Shown one piece after another: positions 42,095 through 50,752 of a DNA stretch of 64,000 nt. The notes beneath the pieces are model-generated. The model ran no database searches, was not told the origin of the DNA, and saw nothing but the letters and a program-made list of their open reading frames with translations. The stretch comes from Hydrogenophaga sp. GTDB taxonomy: Bacteria > Pseudomonadota > Gammaproteobacteria > Burkholderiales > Burkholderiaceae_C. The stretch spans positions 1 through 64,000 of the forward strand of contig NZ_JAOASO010000151.1 in assembly GCF_030158645.1 (NCBI RefSeq), written 5' to 3'. A program made the position numbers and the translations under genes. The stretch's first letter is position 1. Every line of letters starts with the position of its first letter.

Positions 42095-42192
42095 CGACCT
42101 GCAACCGGCTCACCGGGTGGAGCAGTTTGCGACCGATCGGTAGCTCCCCACATCACCCGGTACTGAACGGCAATGGCGGCTTTACTCAACCC

Positions 42193-42219
42193 TTAATTCA
42201 CCAAGGGTATTGCCGATAC
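42193..42219 (+). promoter_or_regulatory. Candidate sigma-28 promoter for the PAS-MCP: TTAA-N15-GCCGATAC
   Basis: 3/4 and 7/8 consensus matches, 15-nt spacer, about 75 nt before ATG 42294. Confidence 0.65.
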
Positions 42220-42293
42220 TTCTTCTGACCGGTACCAAACACAAGCCAACGCAGCGCTTGGTGCCACATCGCCAACGCACCAGCGAGAGCCCC

Positions 42294-43868
42294 ATGCGAG
42301 CCAACCTGCCCGTCACCCACCAAGAGTTCGTCATTCCCGAGGGCGTGACCCTCGTGTCAACCACCGACCTGCAAAGCCGCATCACCTACTGCAACCCCGC
42401 CTTTGTGGCGGTCAGCGGGTTTGAACGCGAAGAACTGATCGGACAACCGCACAACCTGGTGCGCCATCCCGACATGCCCACGGAGGCCTTTCGCGACATG
42501 TGGGCCACGCTGGCCAGCGGCGCGCCCTGGTCGGCGCTGGTGAAAAACCGGCGCAAGAACGGCGACCACTACTGGGTGGTGGCCAACGCCACGCCGGTGA
42601 TGGAAAACGGTCAGGCGGTGGGCTACATGTCGGTGCGCACCAAGCCCACACGGCAGCAGGTGCAGGAGGCCGAAGCACTCTACGCACGCATGCGCAGCGA
42701 AACCGCATCGGGCCAGCCCAGCATCGCCCTGCACCACGGCCGAGTGGTGCGCACCGGTCTGGTCGGCCGGCTGCAACTCGCGCTGCAGCTCACGCTGGGC
42801 AAGCGCATCGCCCTGTCGTCGGTGGGCCTGGCCGCGGTGGGCCTGGTGATCGGTGAGTACGCGGCCACGCACGGCACCGCGGTCCACGTGGGTGCGGGCG
42901 CGGCGCTGCTGGTGATCGCCTCGCTCGCCGCGCTGAGCCTGCGCAACCAGATCGTGGGCCGGCTCCTGCAGTCGATCGCCTTTGCCAACCAGATGGCCGC
43001 CGGTGATCTGTCGGCGCGTTTCAAAGGCGAGAGCCGTGGCGAGTTCGGGGAACTCTCGCGCGCGCTCAACCAGCTCAACGTGAACCTGCAGGCGGTGGTG
43101 TCCGACGTGCGCCACGAAGTCGAGGGCGTGCAGGTGGCGTCCAACGAAATCGCCGCCGGCAACTCCGACCTGTCCTCGCGCACCGAATCACAAGCCAGCA
43201 GCCTGGAAGAAACCGCCGCGTCGATGGAGCAGCTCACCAGCACCGTGCAGCAAAGCGCCAACTCCTCGCGCGAGGCCTCGGTGTTGTCGCAACGCTCGGC
43301 CGCCGTGGCACGTGAGGGCAACGAGGCCATGACGCAGGTGGTCGCCACCATGCAAGACATCAGCAAGTCCTCGCACCGCATCGGTGAAATCATCGGCGTG
43401 ATCGACGGCATTGCCTTCCAGACCAACATCCTCGCGCTCAACGCCGCCGTGGAAGCCGCCCGTGCAGGCGAACAAGGCCGCGGCTTTGCGGTGGTGGCCG
43501 GTGAAGTGCGCAACCTCGCACAGCGCACCCTGAGCGCGGCCAAGGAGATCAAGGTGCTGATCGACGAGTCCGCCGCCAAGGTCACGCACGGCAGCCAGCT
43601 GGTGCAGAGCGCCGGGCAGACCATGGCCAACGTGGTGGGCTCGGTGGAGCAGGTCAACGGCCTGATCGCCGAGATCACCGGCGCCACGCAAGAGCAGTCG
43701 ATGGGGCTGGCGCAGATCAACCAGGCGGTGGGCCAGCTCGACTCGGTCACGCAGCAGAACTCGGCCATGGTCGAAGAGCTCTCCGCCGCCGCCAGCTCGC
43801 TGCAGGCGCAGGCCCGCGTGATGAACGACGCGGTGAAGATCTTCCGGCTGGAGAGCCGAGCGCACTGA
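42294..43868 (+). CDS. aer: PAS-containing methyl-accepting chemotaxis protein (Aer-like)
   Basis: N-terminal PAS (ITYCNPAFVAVSGFEREELIGQPHNLVRHPDMPTEAFRDMW) plus MCP signalling domain; start downstream of the promoter candidate. Confidence 0.88.
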   Translation: MRANLPVTHQEFVIPEGVTLVSTTDLQSRITYCNPAFVAVSGFEREELIGQPHNLVRHPDMPTEAFRDMWATLASGAPWSALVKNRRKNGDHYWVVANATPVMENGQAVGYMSVRTKPTRQQVQEAEALYARMRSETASGQPSIALHHGRVVRTGLVGRLQLALQLTLGKRIALSSVGLAAVGLVIGEYAATHGTAVHVGAGAALLVIASLAALSLRNQIVGRLLQSIAFANQMAAGDLSARFKGESRGEFGELSRALNQLNVNLQAVVSDVRHEVEGVQVASNEIAAGNSDLSSRTESQASSLEETAASMEQLTSTVQQSANSSREASVLSQRSAAVAREGNEAMTQVVATMQDISKSSHRIGEIIGVIDGIAFQTNILALNAAVEAARAGEQGRGFAVVAGEVRNLAQRTLSAAKEIKVLIDESAAKVTHGSQLVQSAGQTMANVVGSVEQVNGLIAEITGATQEQSMGLAQINQAVGQLDSVTQQNSAMVEELSAAASSLQAQARVMNDAVKIFRLESRAH

Positions 43869-43928
43869 GCCCTCGGTGCACGCCGGTCGACACGGCCCTC
43901 GGCGCGCCGCAGGCCGGAGAGCCCCCGC

Positions 43929-45263
43929 TCAGCGCAGCAGCGTGACAGCCAGCCCGGCAACGGCGCAGGCGGCGAGCAGGGGAAGCACGCCGACCTTGAA
44001 GCGGAACAACGCCACCGCAGCCGCCACGGTGATCGCGGCCGACACGGCATCGAAAGCACCCTCAAAGCCCTGCGGCCACCACACGTGGTACGCGAAGAAC
44101 AGCGCGAGGTTCAGGATGACGCCCACCACCGCCGCCGTGATGGCCGAGAGCGGCGCGGTGAAGCCCAGCTTGCCGTGGGTGGCTTCCACCAGCGGGCCGC
44201 CCGCGAGGATGAACACGAAGGACGGCAGGAAGGTGAAGAAGGTGACCACCGTGGCCGCCAGTGCCGCGCCGGCGAACAACGCGTCCGGCCCCAGCACGGC
44301 CTGGTTCCAGCCCCCCACGAAGCCGACAAACGCCACCACCATGATGAGCGGACCGGGTGTGGTTTCGCCCAGCGCCAGGCCGTCGATCATCTGCGGACCG
44401 CTGAGCCACTGGAAGGTCTCCACCGCACCCTGGTACACGTAGGGCAACACCGCGTAGGCGCCACCGAAGGTCAGCAGCGCGGCCTTGGTGAAGAACCAGC
44501 CCATCTGCGCCAGGGTAGCGTCCCAGCCCTGCCAGACCAGCAGGGCACCCATGCCCAGCAGCCAGAGCACCAGGCCCACGGCCAGCACGCGCACCAGCCG
44601 ACCGTAATTGAACTTTGCGTGATCCGGTGTGGGGGTGTCGTCGTCGATCAGCGCCGGGCCGTACCCTTTGATGGGCCCGCCGTGCCCACCGCCCAATGCA
44701 AACACCTGCGGCCAGCGTTTGGACCCCAGCCAGCCGATCAACCCGGCGGCCGCGACGATGGCGGGGAACGGTGTGTCGAACGCGAAGATCGCCACGAACG
44801 ACGCGGCTGCAATGCCCCACATCCAGCGGTTCTTGAGCGCTCGCGTGCCGATGCGGTGGGCGGCGTGCAGCACCAGCGCGGTGACCGCGGGCTTGATGCC
44901 GTAGAACAGGCCCGCCACCACCGGCACGTCGCCAAAAACCAGGTAGATCCAGGAGAGTGCGATCAGGATGAACAGTGAGGGCAGCACGAACAAGGCACCC
45001 GCGACGATGCCGCCCCAGCTGCGGTGCATCAGCCATCCGATGTAGGTGGCCAGCTGCTGGGCCTCGGGGCCGGGCAACAGCATGCAGTAGTTGAGCGCAT
45101 GCAGGAAACGGTTCTCGCTGATCCAGCGCCGCCGCTCCACCAGTTCGGTGTGCATGATCGCGATCTGCCCGGCCGGACCGCCGAAGCTGATGAAGCCGAG
45201 CTTGAGCCAGAACCTCAGCGCTTCGGCGAAAGGGACGGGGTCGGGTCGGGTCGTGGCCCTCAC
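43929..45263 (-). CDS. chrA: Chromate transporter ChrA
   Basis: CHR domains: FWLKLGFISFGGPAGQIAIMHTELVERRRWISENRFLHALNYCMLLPGPEAQQLA and FTKAALLTFGGAYAVLPYV...GLALGETTPGPLIMV; GTG start overlaps the upstream stop. Confidence 0.93.
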   Translation of the reverse strand: MRATTRPDPVPFAEALRFWLKLGFISFGGPAGQIAIMHTELVERRRWISENRFLHALNYCMLLPGPEAQQLATYIGWLMHRSWGGIVAGALFVLPSLFILIALSWIYLVFGDVPVVAGLFYGIKPAVTALVLHAAHRIGTRALKNRWMWGIAAASFVAIFAFDTPFPAIVAAAGLIGWLGSKRWPQVFALGGGHGGPIKGYGPALIDDDTPTPDHAKFNYGRLVRVLAVGLVLWLLGMGALLVWQGWDATLAQMGWFFTKAALLTFGGAYAVLPYVYQGAVETFQWLSGPQMIDGLALGETTPGPLIMVVAFVGFVGGWNQAVLGPDALFAGAALAATVVTFFTFLPSFVFILAGGPLVEATHGKLGFTAPLSAITAAVVGVILNLALFFAYHVWWPQGFEGAFDAVSAAITVAAAVALFRFKVGVLPLLAACAVAGLAVTLLR

Positions 45264-45712
45264 GGTGCGTCGGCTGACCCAGGCAACGCGGGACGCACGA
45301 TGGTGACCGGCACCGGGCAGTGCTGCACCAGGTGCTGCGCCACCGAACCCAGACCGCGCTCGCTTTCGCCACCACCGTGGGCGCTCATGATCACGGCGTC
45401 GCACGCATGGCTCTCCACCAGCTCCAGCAAGGCATGGGCCGGGTCACCGCTGACCACCACCGCTTCCACCAGCTGGCTGGCCGACGCCAGCAGCGCCACC
45501 GCCGCGCGGATCAGATCGTGCCCGGCGGCGTCACTGACCTCGTGCAGCACATCGGGGTCGTGCGCGACCACCAGCTCGTAGAGGTTGGGCGCTTCCTGCA
45601 CGTTGGCCACCACGAAGCGGGCCTTCAGCCCCGAGCTGACCAGGCGCATGGCGTGGTAGGCCGCGTGCATGGCCTGGGCGGAGCCATCGACGGGGATGAG
45701 GTACTTGATCAT
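45260..45712 (-). CDS. Universal stress protein (UspA family)
   Basis: MIKYLIPVDGSAQAMHAAYHAMRL..., SAHGGGESERGLGSVAQHLVQHCPVPVTIVRP. Confidence 0.9.
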   Translation of the reverse strand: MIKYLIPVDGSAQAMHAAYHAMRLVSSGLKARFVVANVQEAPNLYELVVAHDPDVLHEVSDAAGHDLIRAAVALLASASQLVEAVVVSGDPAHALLELVESHACDAVIMSAHGGGESERGLGSVAQHLVQHCPVPVTIVRPALPGSADAP

Positions 45713-45729
45713 GGGGAATTCCTTGGTTG

Positions 45730-46161
45730 TCAGACAGGCCGCTCGTTGAGCAGGCACCAGTAGAGCTCGATGTGCTCGGCCACTTCAATGAACTTGTTGA
45801 AGCTGACCGGCTTCTCGATGTAGGAGTTCACGCCCAGATCGTAGGCGGTCTTGAGGTCGGAGTTTTCACGCGACGAGGTGAGCACCACCACCGGAATGCG
45901 CCGGAACACCGGGTGCGCCTTGAGCTTTTGCAGCACCTCCAGTCCATTGACCTTGGGCAGATTGATGTCCAGCAGTATGACGGCAGGCAGCGGATCTCCC
46001 GCGTCCCAGCGCGCAAAAAACGCCAGGGCTTCTTCGCCATCGCGTGCGATCTGGATGGTGTTGGAGAACTTCTTCTTGTTGAACGCACGCAAGGTGAGGT
46101 CGAGATCCATCGGGTTGTCTTCGACCAGCAGGATCGGCGGCAGCGTGGAGGGCGTGTTCAT
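45730..46161 (-). CDS. Rcp1-like single-domain response regulator
   Basis: ILLVEDNPMDLDLTLRAFNKKKFSNTIQIARDGEEAL...VILLDINLPKVNGLEVLQKLK. Confidence 0.92.
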   Translation of the reverse strand: MNTPSTLPPILLVEDNPMDLDLTLRAFNKKKFSNTIQIARDGEEALAFFARWDAGDPLPAVILLDINLPKVNGLEVLQKLKAHPVFRRIPVVVLTSSRENSDLKTAYDLGVNSYIEKPVSFNKFIEVAEHIELYWCLLNERPV

Positions 46162-48809
46162 GCGGAAAACTCCAGATAAAAAATGGAACCCTGTCCGGGC
46201 TGGCTCTCGGCCCACACGCGGCCGCCCATGCGCTGCACGGCTTTGGCCACCAGCGCGAGCCCCAGGCCGGTGCCCTGGTAGTCCTCGGCGCGCTGCAAGC
46301 GCTGAAAGATGCCGAAGATGCGGTCGTGGTACTTCATGTCGAAGCCCACCCCGTTATCGCGCACCCACAGAATGCGCCGCGCGCCGTCGCAGCGGGCACC
46401 GATTTCCACCTCGGGCTGTGCCGTGGTGCGGCTGAACTTGATGGCGTTGCCCACCAGGTTGCGCAACACCACGGCCATGCCTTCGCGGTCGAGTTCCAAG
46501 ACCATGGGCTCCAGTGTCAGGCTCAGGCGCACCTGGGTGCTTTCGATGTCGGCGCTGTAGCCCTCGATCACCTGCGCCACCAGGGCCGGCACATCCACGC
46601 GGTGATGCTCCATGGTGCGGCGCTCCATGCGCGAATAGTCGAGCACGCCGGAGATCAGGTCGCCCATCTGCTGCACGCCCCGGCGGATGCGCCCGAGGAA
46701 CTGGCGTCCCTCGTCGTCGAGGTGCTGGCTGTGCTCTTCCTCCAGCAACTGGCTGTAGCCGTCGATGCCGCGCAACGGTGCCTTCAGGTCGTGCGAGACG
46801 GTGTACGAGAAGGCTTCGAGTTCTTCGTTGAGGCGGCGCAACTGGGCCGTGCGCTCGGTCACCCGCTGCTCCAGCGCGACGTTGATCTGCTCCAGGCTGG
46901 TCTGAGCGAGTTTGAGCTGGGTGATGTCGAGCAACGTGCCGCTGTACTGGTAGCCACCGCCCGTGGTCGTGGCCTTGCTTTGCACGCTGCCGCGAAACCA
47001 GCGCAGCGGCCCCAGCTGGGGATGGCGGCGGAACTCGGCGGTGACCATCTGCTCCTGACCCGGCACGGAGCGCATGAAACGGTCGACCCGGTCGCGGTCA
47101 TCGGGGTGGATGCAGTCCAGGTAGGCCCTCAAGTCCACCGGGGGACCCAGCATCGGGTCGCGGTCGAAATTGCGGTACATCTGGCGCGACCACCAGATGT
47201 GACCCGATCGGGTGCCGTAGAGCCAGCTGCCCAGACCGGCCATGGATTCGGCCAGCTCCAGCTGCTCCTTCTGCTCGCTGATCGCGGCTTCGGCCTGCAA
47301 CCGTTCGGTGATGTCCTTGATGGTGGAGAACAGGTGCTTGAGGGTGCCGTCGGGGTGGCGCACCGCGCGCACGTCGATCTCGGTGTGCACGATCCCGCCG
47401 CCCTTGCGCACGAAGCGCTTGCGCATTTTGTAGTTGTCGGTGCGGTTGGCCAGCATCTCGTTGCGCAGGGCGAGGTTCTGGTCCAGATCGGGCTGGGGCG
47501 TCATCTCGGTCCAGGTCATGCGCAGCAACTCTTCGCGGGTGTACCCCAGGATGGCGCTGAGCTGGTGGTTCACCTGGATCCAGCGCGTGGAGCCGGGTTC
47601 GGAGATCGCCATGCCGATGAAGGGCAGTTCGTAGAACAGGCGCAAAAACTCGGCCTGCGCCTGTTGGGCCAGCTGCGCTTCCTTCTGAACCGTGATGTCC
47701 AGCAGGACCCCGCTGATGCCGGTGAGCTCGCCCTGGTCATTGCGGGTCAGCGTGGTGCGGTCGTCCACCCACACCCAGCGGCCATCGGCACACCGCAAAC
47801 GGTATTCCTGGCGGTGTTCGTCGGGCCCGTTCGCGAAGTAGCGCGCCGCCTCGCTGGTGATGCCCACCAGGTCATCGGGATGGATCAGGTCGGCGTACAG
47901 CACCTGACCGCCCAGCAGCGCGGCCGACTGGTAGCCCCACTGCGCCACCGATTCGCTGATGTAGGTCATGGGCCAGCCGGGGAGGTTGCGCCACTCGACC
48001 ACCACCACGGGCGAGCGGTCCACCAGATCGACCAGGTGCCGGATCCGCGCCTGGTCGGTCTGCAGTCGCTGGGCCATGCGGTCGGCTTCGCTGCCGATCA
48101 TGGCCAGCTCGTCGTGTCCCTGCAGCCCGGCGCGTGTCTGCAAATCCCCTTCGCCCATGCGCTGGAGGGCCAGCGCCAGGTGCCGGGCGCGGCGAAACCA
48201 CACCAGATGCACCACCAAGGCCAGCAAGGCCGCCAGGCCCAGCAGCAGCAGGCCTTCGCGCACGGCCTCTTGCTGCATGTCGGCGAAGCGCATGGCCTGC
48301 GGCAGCTGCAGGTCGACCACGGCGATCAGCCGCCGCCCGCTGGCAAACGGCACCACGCCGGCCAGTTGTTGCGTGCCCGGCAGCGGCACCACGGTGATGG
48401 CCGCGTCCGAGGGGCCGTTGAAGAGCAGGGTGGCGAGCGCGGCCAGGTCGGCGCGTTGGCGCAGCACGTCGCCAAACGCCTGCCCGATGTCGGAGCGCAC
48501 CAGCGAGGCCTGCACCAGGCCATTGGGCTGCAGCAGGTAGCTGTGCTGCATGCCGCTGTACAGGCCCATGCCCCCCACCAGTCGCCGCACCAGCGCCTGG
48601 TTCTCCATGCTGGTCTGCGCACTCAGGCGGCTCTGCTCCACGCTCAGGCGTTCGCGCAACCGGCGGGTTTCCTGCTCCAGCACCTGCGCCTCCACCTTGC
48701 GCGCCTGCACGACGTAGTTGATCGTGGATGCCGTGAGCGCGAACAGCACCAGCATCAAGGGCGCCAGCCAACGGCCAGGCAGGGTGAGGCGCGCGGAGAG
48801 CGACTTCAC
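46158..48809 (-). CDS. Multi-PAS membrane sensor histidine kinase
   Basis: 883 aa; two TM segments, PAS/PAC repeats, LEAFSYTVSHDLKAPLRGIDGYSQLL, GTGLGLALVAKAVQRMGGRVW. Confidence 0.94.
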   Translation of the reverse strand: MKSLSARLTLPGRWLAPLMLVLFALTASTINYVVQARKVEAQVLEQETRRLRERLSVEQSRLSAQTSMENQALVRRLVGGMGLYSGMQHSYLLQPNGLVQASLVRSDIGQAFGDVLRQRADLAALATLLFNGPSDAAITVVPLPGTQQLAGVVPFASGRRLIAVVDLQLPQAMRFADMQQEAVREGLLLLGLAALLALVVHLVWFRRARHLALALQRMGEGDLQTRAGLQGHDELAMIGSEADRMAQRLQTDQARIRHLVDLVDRSPVVVVEWRNLPGWPMTYISESVAQWGYQSAALLGGQVLYADLIHPDDLVGITSEAARYFANGPDEHRQEYRLRCADGRWVWVDDRTTLTRNDQGELTGISGVLLDITVQKEAQLAQQAQAEFLRLFYELPFIGMAISEPGSTRWIQVNHQLSAILGYTREELLRMTWTEMTPQPDLDQNLALRNEMLANRTDNYKMRKRFVRKGGGIVHTEIDVRAVRHPDGTLKHLFSTIKDITERLQAEAAISEQKEQLELAESMAGLGSWLYGTRSGHIWWSRQMYRNFDRDPMLGPPVDLRAYLDCIHPDDRDRVDRFMRSVPGQEQMVTAEFRRHPQLGPLRWFRGSVQSKATTTGGGYQYSGTLLDITQLKLAQTSLEQINVALEQRVTERTAQLRRLNEELEAFSYTVSHDLKAPLRGIDGYSQLLEEEHSQHLDDEGRQFLGRIRRGVQQMGDLISGVLDYSRMERRTMEHHRVDVPALVAQVIEGYSADIESTQVRLSLTLEPMVLELDREGMAVVLRNLVGNAIKFSRTTAQPEVEIGARCDGARRILWVRDNGVGFDMKYHDRIFGIFQRLQRAEDYQGTGLGLALVAKAVQRMGGRVWAESQPGQGSIFYLEFSA

Positions 48810-49846
48810 GGCGGCGTCCCCCGGGTGCGCAGGCGCTGCAGGGGCGATGCATCGATCAGTTGTTCCCAGCGCGGCGGGCGCCGGAGCAGGCCGATGTCGA
48901 TGAGCGTGGTGGCCACGTTGCCGGCCTGCGCCACCAGCGGGGCCGGGTTGCCGGAGAGCTCGCGTTCGGATGCTTCCCGGGAATAGAAAGCCAGCCCACC
49001 CAGCACCGATTCATAGGCTTCGGGCGAGAGATCGGTGCCGAGGGCCAGCGATTGCGCCGCGCCCGGGGTGTCGAGCTGAAAGACGTTCAGGCCGGCGTAC
49101 CAGGCGCGCAGCAGGGCATCCACCGACGCTGGGCGCTGTTGCAGCACCTCGGCTCGAACCACCAGCACGTCCAGGATCTCGCCCGGGATCTCGCTGCTGT
49201 CGAAGATGCGCCGGTAGCCCGCCACCTCCATCGAACCGGCCAGCGGCTCGAAGGTCACCGCTGCGGCCACGGTCCCCGCCTGCAGGGCCGCCTGGTGCTG
49301 GGCCACTTCGAGGTTGGTCACCCGCACATCGGCGCGGGTCAGTCCGGCTTTCTGCAGCATCCGCTGCAGCAGCAGCGCGCCCACCGCCGAGTCCTCGACC
49401 GCGATGAATTCGCCCTTGAGCTGCTCGGGCGAAGCGATGCGGGGTGCGGCCATCACCACATCACCACCGCTGGAGGCATCGAGCATGCTCACGATGCGCA
49501 CGTCGACACCGTCATCGGCCAGGCGCAGCGTTTCGTCCAGCGTGAGCGTGGCGGCATCGAGCAGGCCATTGCGCAAATGGCGGAGCGTCTCGGACGCCGA
49601 GGGCAACTCCACCACCCGCAGTTGCCGGGGATCGGTCATGCCGCGGTCGCGCGCCAGCACCAGTGGGTCGTATCCCACCCAGGGGTTCATGCCCACGGTG
49701 AGGGGTGGATCGACGGGTTTGCCGCAAGCCGCCAGCGCCAGCAGCGCCGCAGCGCCCAGCGCGCGCCAGCCACAGCGCCACCCTCCGCGCTGCAGATCGC
49801 CTCTCCCTTCTTCACCCGCCCTCGATGGGCCTGCGCCATGTTTCAT
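48806..49846 (-). CDS. NitT/TauT-like substrate-binding lipoprotein
   Basis: Lipobox LLALAACGK; VGMNPWVGYDPLVLARDRGM..., periplasmic-binding-protein fold. Confidence 0.85.
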   Translation of the reverse strand: MKHGAGPSRAGEEGRGDLQRGGWRCGWRALGAAALLALAACGKPVDPPLTVGMNPWVGYDPLVLARDRGMTDPRQLRVVELPSASETLRHLRNGLLDAATLTLDETLRLADDGVDVRIVSMLDASSGGDVVMAAPRIASPEQLKGEFIAVEDSAVGALLLQRMLQKAGLTRADVRVTNLEVAQHQAALQAGTVAAAVTFEPLAGSMEVAGYRRIFDSSEIPGEILDVLVVRAEVLQQRPASVDALLRAWYAGLNVFQLDTPGAAQSLALGTDLSPEAYESVLGGLAFYSREASERELSGNPAPLVAQAGNVATTLIDIGLLRRPPRWEQLIDASPLQRLRTRGTPP

Positions 49847-50053
49847 AAGCACGTGTTGTCGGTCCACCCGGAAGCACAGGAACACTGGCAACATTCTGTT
49901 GCACATACCCTGCCCAGTGTAGGGCCCGGGGGTCGCGTTCGCGTCAGGAGAGCACAACAAGGGGCCCGTCGTCGCGCAAAAAATCCGGCCCGGCTGGCCC
50001 GGTCAACCGCTCGGCCCACTGAACCTTTCGCCTCGAACACGAACTCACCCCGC

Positions 50054-50752
50054 ATGATCGACATTTCAGACCTCTCCATGCACTACCAGCTGGGGGCCGC
50101 GCGCATCGACGTGTTGCGCTCGGTGAACCTCTCGGTGGCCGCCGGCCAGCGCGTGGCCATCACCGGGCCCTCCGGCTCGGGCAAAACCTCCTTGTTGCTG
50201 CTGCTCTCGGGCCTGGAGCGCCCGGCCAGCGGGCGGGTGGCCATCGACGGTGTGAGCCTTGGCGGCATGGACGCCGACGCCCTGGCCGACCTGCGGCGCG
50301 ACCGCATCGGCATCGTGTTCCAGTCGTTCCACCTGCTGCCCAGCCTGAGCGCGCTGGACAACGTGGCCCTGCCGCTGCAGATGGCCAACCGGCCCGATGC
50401 GCACGAGCGCGCGGCGGCGCTGCTGGAACGCGTGGGTCTGGGCGCACGGCAGGGGCACTACCCGAGCCAGCTTTCGGGCGGTGAGCAGCAGCGCGTGGCG
50501 ATTGCGCGCGCGCTGGTGCACCGCCCGCGCCTGCTGCTGGCCGACGAGCCCACCGGCAACCTCGACGACCACACCGGCGAAGCCATCCGCGAACTGCTGT
50601 TCGAACTCAACACCGAGGCAGGCACGACGCTGGTGCTGGTGACGCACGACCCCGACTTCGCCGCCCGCTGCGACCGCGTGCTGCGCCTGCACGACGGCCA
50701 CCTGAATGAAGTGAAGACCACCGAGCGAGCCCCCGATGCGGTTCCTGTTTAG
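50054..50752 (+). CDS. ABC transporter ATP-binding protein (LolD/YbbA-like)
   Basis: Walker A GPSGSGKTSLLLLLSG, signature LSGGEQQRVAIARALVHRPRLLLADEPTGNLD. Confidence 0.94.
   Translation: MIDISDLSMHYQLGAARIDVLRSVNLSVAAGQRVAITGPSGSGKTSLLLLLSGLERPASGRVAIDGVSLGGMDADALADLRRDRIGIVFQSFHLLPSLSALDNVALPLQMANRPDAHERAAALLERVGLGARQGHYPSQLSGGEQQRVAIARALVHRPRLLLADEPTGNLDDHTGEAIRELLFELNTEAGTTLVLVTHDPDFAARCDRVLRLHDGHLNEVKTTERAPDAVPV

Noticed and set aside
46326-48986. 886-aa plus-strand ORF opposite the PAS kinase
   Set aside because: Shadow ORF antisense to a well-supported sensor kinase; no recognisable domains
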